A stretch of DNA of 64,000 nt, from positions 1,929,501 to 1,993,500 of the forward strand of contig NC_091018.1 of assembly GCF_041296385.1 (NCBI RefSeq), given 5' to 3'. This document shows positions 56,001 to 64,000 of the stretch, piece by piece. Made by a program: the position numbers and the translations under genes. The stretch is from Aphelocoma coerulescens. Its lineage: Eukaryota > Chordata > Aves > Passeriformes > Corvidae. Positions within the stretch are counted from its first letter, which is position 1. The number at the start of each line of letters is the position of its first letter. Below the pieces are notes generated by a model. That model was not told the origin of the DNA and searched no databases. It saw nothing but the letters and a program-made list of their open reading frames with translations.

Positions 56001-58492
56001 GGATTGGGGGTCTCCTGGGTTTTCACAGAAATGTTCCAAATTTAATACCAAAGAACAGTGAAACAATATAAAAGAACTAAAGACCATGGGGACTTGAGCT
56101 GGAACTGTGTTCACATTCTGTTCACAGGGAAGGGCCAGAAAATAGGAATTGTATTGGCCAGTTCAGATCTAGTAAGTGAATGAGTTGCTGCACAAATTTA
56201 GTAGCAGCAGGTAATTTGAAGACTTTTTCTTCTTCTGTTTGGGCAAATTATTAGTACAGTAATTTCCTTTTGCTGTTAATGTACTGAGGTTTTTCCAGTT
56301 TACTGTAACTCTTGCCTCGTTACCTGCATTAAATAGCACTTAATGCAGAATTTGGTTAATGGGTGAATACATCCATATCCATAATGCTGCATTTTCTAAT
56401 ACAGTTTTTGTTGAGGCTTGGGAAGCATCTGTTCAGGCACAAAACATTGGCTGCAGTTGGCCTGTGTGAAGATAGAGCTGAAATAATTCTTATGCTTTCC
56501 TCTGCTTTTTGGAGGACTCCAGGGATAGGGGGTAGGATGCTGTGAAGTGTTTGACCCTGCACTGACAAGCCTTATTGAGATCCTCAGAAAGGGCAGGCAG
56601 GGAATCAGAATAACTGAAAAACTTGATTTTTGCTGAAAGTCTATTACTCACTTTACACATTAGCATTAGATAGCATGGGAAGAACAGTGAGAGGAAAGTA
56701 AAAAATAGCTTAGCTCTGTAGAACTGCAGAATGTTACTATAGATAGGCTGCAAGATTAAAGAGCTGTCTTTGCACATTACAATTCAAAGACCAGCAGCCT
56801 CAACTGCCTTCCTGTCCTGAGGAATTTTTCTTAAGAATTTTATACTTCAGATATCACATTATAATGTGGGTTAAATCACTGTATTTTGTCTTGATTTTCC
56901 TCAATACTTTCCTTTTATCCTTTTGTTCTATCATTATCCTTTTTCTATCTCTTGGCTTGGCTCTAAGTTCTCCCATATGTGGTTATTGGAATAATTTGAG
57001 AAGCAAAGCCCAGAACTGGTTGGTTGGGTGATTGGTACAGAATAGCAAGCACAGAGGAGATCCCAAAACTCAGGTGGTGAAGTCCCTGGGGTTGGTGGTA
57101 TCTATCACTGGGCTGACCATCCCTGCTCTGAAAGTCTCCATGCTAATTGTACAAAATCTGCAAGTCATGGTGGCTTCCATGGAGCTCTGGGAGGCTTCAG
57201 CAAAGAAGGATGTAATGTCTGGTGTGATGGAAGAACAGTGGGCTGTATATTTTGCATTTGGAAAAAAACATAGCAAGATCTACTATTCAGTTTATTGTTT
57301 AGATGTATTCGATAAAGTAAAACCAAACCAAACTAACCCCTGTAATTTGACTTTATCTAGGAGCACTGTAATACTTCTGAAAACCTGTTTTAATAAAGAG
57401 AAGAAGAAAATAGTTGCTTGTGTTCCTCTGAAGTAGAAGGGCAATCAGTGGCTGGTGGTGAACCAGGAATTCCATTGTGGAGAGAAGTTTTTGTTTTATT
57501 TCCCGTTATGGAACTTATGTGGTAAAGCTGCTGGACTTGCTCGTGGTTACCTGTAGTATTTCAAAGGATTCTTGTAGTGCAACAAAATGGAAATCTCCTG
57601 GTTTACATTGCAGTGTGTGTGTGCTCAGGACTGAGCCTGCTGAGAAGGAAAGGGAGATTGCACCTTGGTTAAGATGAACTGGACAAAATTTGTGTTGCAT
57701 GGCAGTGTTAGTTTACTGTCTAAGTTTGGAAGTCGTTGTTGTTGTGCTGCTTCTTTATGAGAAGAGTATCGCAGTGTTAGCTGGATGGTGTTAAAGAAGT
57801 AGAAAGCTCCCTGGAGGAGGAAAAAAAATCATGTACTTAATGTACATAAGTGAGAATATTGTGCTAGAGCCACTACATAGAACAGTGAGAAAGTGGGGCA
57901 GTCTGTATGAGGAACACAAATAGCATGACTGTCTAACAGCTCCTATTTTTGAAGCCATTAATAACATTCCAGTTCCTGTTTACTGTATATTTTAAGTAAC
58001 TGCCTTCATGTGCACAAAATTTTAGTGCTTTCCGTGAATGTTGACAGGGAGCCTGCAAGTATTGGTTAAAGTGTGTCTGTCCAGTGGGTTTTCTTGGGAC
58101 TCTTGCAAGTGTGGCCTGTGCTTAGCAAGGAGTTAAGCTGATTGCAGAAAAAGATGAGCTCCTGAGCAGCTTTCTACCTTCCATGCCAGTGCCCTTGCAT
58201 ATGTGCATGTCTTTGGGCACACTGTTCAGTGTCACCAGCATGCCCACCATGCCTGGCTGCTCTTGTGTCCACGAGTCCAAACTTACCCCACAAACCAGCC
58301 TCACTGATGGTGCTGGCATTCTGCTTCTCCAGTGCTACTCTTCAGCTGCTGCCCAGAACAAAGGGGTGACTGTGTATATGGAAAGGTCTGGAGACTCTAG
58401 ATTATTTTATTTTATGAATCTGAGTGTGATCTAATAGACTCACTCTTAAAAGATTTCCAGTTAATTGTAGATTTTCTTGTTTGCTCCTTTTA

Positions 58493-58918
58493 CCATAAGA
58501 TCACTGAATGGTTTGTGTTGGAAGGAATGTTAAAGATTCTTGTACAGCTCCCCTGCCAAGGGCAGGGACACCTTCCACTATCCCGGGTTGCTCCAAGCCC
58601 TGTCCAACCTGGCCTTGGACACTTCCAGGGATGGGGCATCCATAATTTCTGTGGGCAATCTGTGCCAGGACCTCACCACCCCCAGTGTGTAGATTTAGAA
58701 GTATTTCCTTCTAACCTCTGATCTAAATCTTCCTTTTTTCTCTTTAGAGTCATTGCCCCTTGTCCTGTGGCTATGTGCCTGTGCAGGAAGTCCTTCTCCC
58801 TCTTTTTCATCTCCCCTAAGGCACTGGAACAGGCTCCAGTCTCCCTCTGGAGCCTTCTCTTCTCCAGGCTGAGCAACCCCTGCTCTCTCAGCCTGGCTTT
58901 GTAGGGAGAATTCTGCTG
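58493..58918 (-). mobile_element. CR1 LINE 3' fragment
   Basis: The plus strand gives the antisense CR1 3' region almost from its end. CACTGAATGGTTTGTGTTGG (58502) is followed by CTCCCCTGCCAAGGGCAGGG, CAACCTGGCCTTGGACACTT (about 58603), CCAGGGATGGGGCATCCA, GCCCCTTGTCCTGTGGCTAT (about 58755) and CTCTTCTCCAGGCTGAGCAA (about 58857). It ends at about 58918 where the match to CR1 stops. It is 5'-truncated, better preserved than the copies near 30 kb, and has no coding capacity. Confidence 0.93.
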
Positions 58919-61900
58919 TCTTGCCTTCTGGAAGCTGTATGGATTTTTAGTAAGAGTTTTTACTAGGCTCTTGTTTTCACATGTCTGTGTTATTTATTTA
59001 GTTTGCAGGTTTTTATTTTTTTATTTAGCTTGCAGTTTTTTATTTTTTATTTATTTTATCTACTACAAAGAATTTACTATTCTATTTTCAGAAGACAGTA
59101 TATAGCCTCTTCCCTGGTTTTAAAAGTGTTATGGAAAAGAAAACTCTGAAATGTTTTTTCAAAATATAAGTAGCTGAACTTCTCTGGTTTATGAATCAGA
59201 TAATTACAAGTATGACTTTTATCAGACCTTAGTGCTTGTTTTTATTTCTGTAGCCTTAAAAGCTTCAGTTAATCATTCTCAATAGACTGAAAAATACTTT
59301 CCATGAAAGCTAATAAATTTGGAAGCACATCTTCTAAATCCTCTAACTGATCCTGAAAACAGATGTTTAGGATAAATATTGCTCATCTAAAAGCAGATAT
59401 TGCTAATGAATATTAAGAATGGCATAAAATGCTGGAAACTCTTTTTTGCATCTTGAGAGAATCAGTGTTAATAAGTCAGATCAGTCATTTTTATTTAGGC
59501 AATACAAAAAAGCATATGTCTTCCTGCTTTGCCAGCTGTCATAAAATTTTGGAGGAAAAGGTTGCTTCCAAGCTTTCCAAAGGGAATATTTCTCAGAAGT
59601 ATTTTGACCTTTATAGCTTACAAAACCAATTGACTTCCTTTTTCCATAAACTGTTTTCTGGCTGAGGTTCTTCTACAGCGAAGTTTTACTTGTGAGGAAA
59701 AATACCAGCTCCAAAGATAATAACTGGGCTGCCTTCTAGTGGTTTTAGGTATCATAAATGACTTATTAAAGAAATCCCTTGAAGGGAATCATTGTTCCAA
59801 ATTTAGTATGTACCCCCCAATATTTCTTAGTATTCAATAATTACATGTGCACTTCTATGATACTTTCATTTTAAGAACCCCAAGGCAGATTGTACTAGTC
59901 ACATACATTTTTTTGTGGACAGTGATAACAAAAATAACCACCAACTGAAAAACCAAACCAAAACAACAACAAAACCCTCCAAAGCAAGCCAACATCATCT
60001 TGGGGCCAGCTCAGTTTAAAGCTGTTTTTTATCATCTTACTTCAGTATTTGCAATTGCTATCCTTATCTCTGTAATAAAACAGGATTTGCTGTTCCTGTT
60101 CTCCATGTAGTAGTTACCTGAGAAAACCACACATAAATGGGAGTTGGTGTTTGTTATGTAATTTCAGTATTCCCTTAATTCAGTTTGATTCCAGATTTCT
60201 GTGGAAGATGGATTAGGTCCCTTGCACGTTTTTATTTCTCACTGATACCTCTGATTTCTTCAGAGGTGCTGTTCTGAATGTCGACAGAGAACGAAGGTAA
60301 AAAACTTTGCTTCCCAAAAATGTTCAGCCACCTGACAATAATAAATTAAATACACAAACTGGAGGTAGGATTAAGCTAACCAAAAAGTTAGTTTAAAATA
60401 TGAGCTTGAAAGGACTGAAATCATTATTGACTAGAAATCCTTCAGGGACATTAACAAGTATTTGATAGTTGCCAAGGAAACACAACCTTCCCAGTGACAG
60501 TATGCATTGCACAGAATAAGTAACTGAAGTAATTCTAACAATGACTGATCCACTTCAGCAAACCTGGTCCAGAAATTGCAAATGCCTTTGCATCCAGCTA
60601 GATTAATATCCACTGTCCATGCTGGGCCATTAATATTTCTCATTTGATGGTGCAAATAGATTCAAAACCAAAGCAGGATATCAGGTTTGCCTGATTGGAG
60701 CGTGTGCCTGGCTGGCCTGTCTGGATGAACCACAGGGCATCGTGGAGAATGTAGAGGTTAACACAGACTCAGAAATTGGATTATGCTTATGGTACATGTT
60801 GATATAATACAGACATCGTGGATTCAACCTAGAACAGCAGCAGAAGGTTTTGCAGTTTTTAGTGTCCATCAGCATGCAGAACTCTCTGAGGCCCTATAGC
60901 AAATGCTACACTTTATTTATTCTTCCTTAGGTGGAGTGGAAGTGTTGAGAAGGAGGAATTCCCTGTTCAGATGTAGCACAAGTCCAGTGATCAACCTGGG
61001 GACTAACCCCAAACTGTTTGAAAGATAAAGAATTCAAACATTATAAACAGTAGCATGAGGTAGCAGATGGCAATGGAAGTTGTAAGAGCTGTCCAAGCAC
61101 AACTACCAAAATGAGCAGCCTGGATGCTTGAAGTGGTTTAGTAAGGTCTAGAAGAAGACAAAATACCCGTAACAGAACATTAGAATTTCCAACAATACAT
61201 CTTCCTTAGAGCTGTAAATGATTTAAGCAAATATAATCTGCAAATACATTTGTTAGCAAAATGAATGTTTTAGACTCAAAATGGTATTAGAAGCTTTTAT
61301 ATAGTTACACTTGGATCAGCCTTGAGGAGGCTCATGTTGGGACAATGAGCAGCTTGGAGCACAGGTTACAGTGGAAAATTTCTCTTTGAAAACTTGGATT
61401 TCACAGTGAAACTGCTGTAACTCTAAAAGCTGTGAGGGGTAGAAAATCTCACTCTGCTACCATGTGAAAATCACTGTTTGGTGAAGTGCTTGAGTGAGCA
61501 TCAGCCCAGATCCTGGGATTTATGAGGTGAATCCTAGAAGTCACCTCGCTACTACTTCTAGGGAGGAAAGACACAGCTGAGCAAGTACCATCAACCTATG
61601 TGTAGCCACTGCTATAGAGGTCACTTGTCTGGAAACTGAATTACATGAATTCAAATAAATATCTAAGTTTAAACTCTCCTGGGAAATATTAAAAAGATTC
61701 AATAATACTTGTTTCTTGCCAAATAGGCATTTCCACAAATTTCCACCTTGCCTATAGAACTGATTTTTCTACATTAAGGAGATTGTTTTATAATTTAGCA
61801 GCACATAATTCTTGTTTGATTTTGATGTTGGCATTTGGATCATTTTTCAGTGGATTGCACTAAGAAATGAAAGCTAATGACTTCATTCAATAGTGGCTGA

Positions 61901-64000
61901 AACAATCCCCAGAAATGTCTTTTTACATTGTAAATTGATGCACGTTATTGTCATTATGTTATATAAATGATGGTGGGGTTTTGCTGCACTTTCTAGGCTC
62001 ATCTCTGTTTTAGAGAATAAATCATAAGGAAAATTTAGTGAAGGCCTTGCTGTTCTGTGATCTGCATGAAATATGCCTGTATCCATTATCAGGGTACAAT
62101 TTGGGAATTGATCACAGCTCTTGCTCACTGCCATGTTCCTGGGATATTTGGCAGCCAAAATGTCATTTCTAAGGTGGGGAAGGAAGTGACTGAGAGAGAC
62201 TTGAATTAAATATGAACCTCATCTATATGGAGGAGGAGTTAGGCAGAGACTAGAATTGTATACTGCCTATCCTGTGGCACACAGTTGAGCTGGAACTAAA
62301 TTATTTGGAAAGCCATAACTTTGTCTGAAGTTATGAAATGCAACAGGGTTAACTTAACTTAAGTATCTGTGTGGGTTTTGATGTTCTTTTTATAAGGATA
62401 CATAAGATAAAATATACCATAATTTGGGACTTTTAACTGGGGGTTGTAAGAAGATGTTGCACAGTAACAATTTACTTTTATGGCCTGTAAGCAAGCCCAT
62501 GGCTCCTCTGGAGTCTCCTACTCTTGCTTCCCAAGCAGTGAGACTATTCAGCCAAGTGAAGCTCTGCTCTGTGGAGGAGTGGGAAGTAGGAAAACTGCAA
62601 TTGGAAAGCCTGCAGCATATGAGCAATCTCCTCCTTCAGCAGTGTTCTTGAGCTTGAAGATAGCAAGCTGCGAGGAAAGGACAACAGCAATGGGCAGCTG
62701 TCAGTTTTACTGTTTAGCCACAGTGATTTTTATCAAAGACAGAAAACAGTACATCAAGAGTAAACAGCAAACAAATAGCTCCACCATCTGCTGTGGTGGG
62801 AGTAGCCATATGGAGTGGAGTTCAAAGGGTGCTGTGTTATGGTTGTTAACTCTTTTATTGCATCCCTGTTGTACTCGAGTCAGGAGCTGAGATGAGAGCT
62901 ACTGATTATCAGTGGCAGGCTCTGAGTGGGACGGAGCTGATCTCCCCACTTTATCAATAGAGCAAAAGACAAATTTCAATGTAGTACACGATAGCCAGGG
63001 TCCAGCTCTTCTCATCCAGTGAAAATCAGGTGTGGCAAGGAGGTACAAAAAGGTTTTTTCTAAGGGTAGGTCGCAGGTGTTGGAGCTGAGCTTTCAAATG
63101 CTGTGTGTGAGCAAACCCAGACGAGGAGCAGAGGGAGTAAGCAAAGGAGTGACTTTCTAAATTAGCAGCCCTGAAGACGTCGAATACACAAAAGACAAGA
63201 CGATAACTTAGGAGTGGGTTTTGTACTTTTTAATCCTTTATTTTATGCTTTGCTCACTTTTCCAGTGCTGCTGCATTTCCCTAATGGAAGAATGACCTCT
63301 CAGTGGGAATGGAGAGTGGCTGATCTGTAGTTGGTGGGTGGCTTGGGAACCCCAGCTCCCTCATGTGCTTTGTTTTCATTCAAATCTGTCCCCAGGTCAT
63401 GGCAAATGGTATTTCAAATTCCATTCTTACTATTTCTTTCTGGCCATCCTTCTAGTGTTTTGAAATAGCAGGTACTGGCTCTTTACTTGTGCTTGTAAAA
63501 ATTCATGATTTACTTTGTAAAATAGATTTAAATCTAACATTTGGTGTAAGAAAAGCTTAAAAGAGAAAGTTTAAGGGATTAATCCCTTTAGTGTGTTGGG
63601 GTTTTATTTTGTTTCTAAAACTATAAAGGGTTGGCCTTCAAATTAGATCAGAAATTAAGATAAATGTTGATGAAATTTGATCTGTTAAAAGCAAGTCTTG
63701 CCTGTAAGATTCCAAGCTGTGAGTTTTACTGTTATACATTTCAGGATTATTGGGAATCAAGCTAATGAAGGTGAGATTTATAAATCCAAAAGATTTGGAG
63801 GCAGCATTAATCCAGTGATATCATGAGCATGCCAATAACTTGGTCTGGTGTGCAACACAGAGCACATCCTTGTGCTTATGGGTCTCTTTTTCCCTGGATT
63901 GCAAATTTGTCACTGATAGAAGTTGAAATAATCATGTTTGATGTCAGAAAGGTGCATCTAACTGCAGATCTGATCTGCTCAGCTCACTTTTGGCATCCCC
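58919..64000. other. Intergenic region to window end, no gene seen
   Basis: About 5 kb of AT-rich sequence. It contains a small imperfect T-rich duplication at about 58998-59060 (TTTAGTTTGCAG / TTTAGCTTGCAG blocks), one good CTCF-like motif (59729-59742) and CAA-rich simple sequence at about 59941-59990. The open frame at 62480-62890 (136 codons) has no recognisable similarity. No other feature can be supported. Confidence 0.65.
59729..59742 (-). promoter_or_regulatory. Candidate CTCF-binding motif upstream of DIAPH2
   Basis: CTGCCTTCTAGTGG is the reverse complement of the CTCF core with one mismatch in 14, pointing leftward. It is convergent with the rightward motifs at 7940 and 16264, with the DIAPH2 promoter between them. 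Motif evidence only. Confidence 0.4.

Larger units (their letters stand above)
42845..58492. other. Intergenic region, no gene seen
   Basis: About 15.6 kb of mostly AT-rich sequence. It holds homopolymer tracts (43486-43515, 53034-53073), a 24-bp duplication (52579-52626), GT-rich simple sequence near 44720-44785 and one weaker CTCF-like motif (47616-47629). Open frames at 43676-44117, 47368-47781, 52424-53025 and 57032-57436 resemble no protein I know. No tRNA, rRNA or full mobile element is evident. Confidence 0.65.

Overview
The window reads as avian nuclear DNA, most likely from a songbird. The support is vertebrate-type split exons of DIAPH2, antisense CR1 LINE 3' ends of the kind that dominate bird genomes, and decayed solo LTRs resembling known avian endogenous retrovirus families. 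No species can be named from the sequence. In birds DIAPH2 lies in the region homologous to mammalian Xq (chromosome 4, or 4A in songbirds); placing this window there is inference.

The only protein-coding gene I can support is the 5' end of DIAPH2 (diaphanous-related formin 2, mDia3), on the minus strand. Exon 1 with the start codon is at 29358-29236, inside a CpG island. A 33-nt microexon 2 is at 11698-11666, exon 3 at 9265-9089 and exon 4 at 8233-8129. All four junctions have GT/AG signals and all are phase 0. Together they encode the first 146 residues: a variable Gly/Ala/Glu-rich N-terminus, a conserved basic linker, and the start of the Rho-GTPase-binding domain. Exon 5 onward (FH3/DID, FH1, FH2, DAD) is not found and should lie beyond base 1, because intron 4 runs off the window.

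Layout: 1-8128 is intron 4. From 8129 to 11698 are exons 4, 3 and 2 with short introns. From 11699 to 29235 is intron 1, which holds two probable solo LTRs in the gene's sense orientation (about 12218-12580 and 12800-13349). The CpG-island promoter is at about 28850-29620. Two CR1 fragments (about 29655-30165 and 30510-30668), with a second GC-rich patch between them, follow immediately upstream. From about 30.7 kb to the end I see no gene: this upstream desert holds a homogeneous 39-bp x 11 minisatellite (42161-42589) with a 21-bp x 3 repeat next to it, a CR1 fragment (58493-58918), a 40-nt T run and other simple sequence.

The long open frames at 28.9-30.4 kb and 41.9-43.0 kb come from GC-richness and from a repeat period divisible by three, not from genes. 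I found no credible new biological system. The most interesting points are the microexon with its T15 tract, the retroelement-hemmed promoter, the G-rich minisatellite, and a set of CTCF-like motifs around the DIAPH2 promoter.
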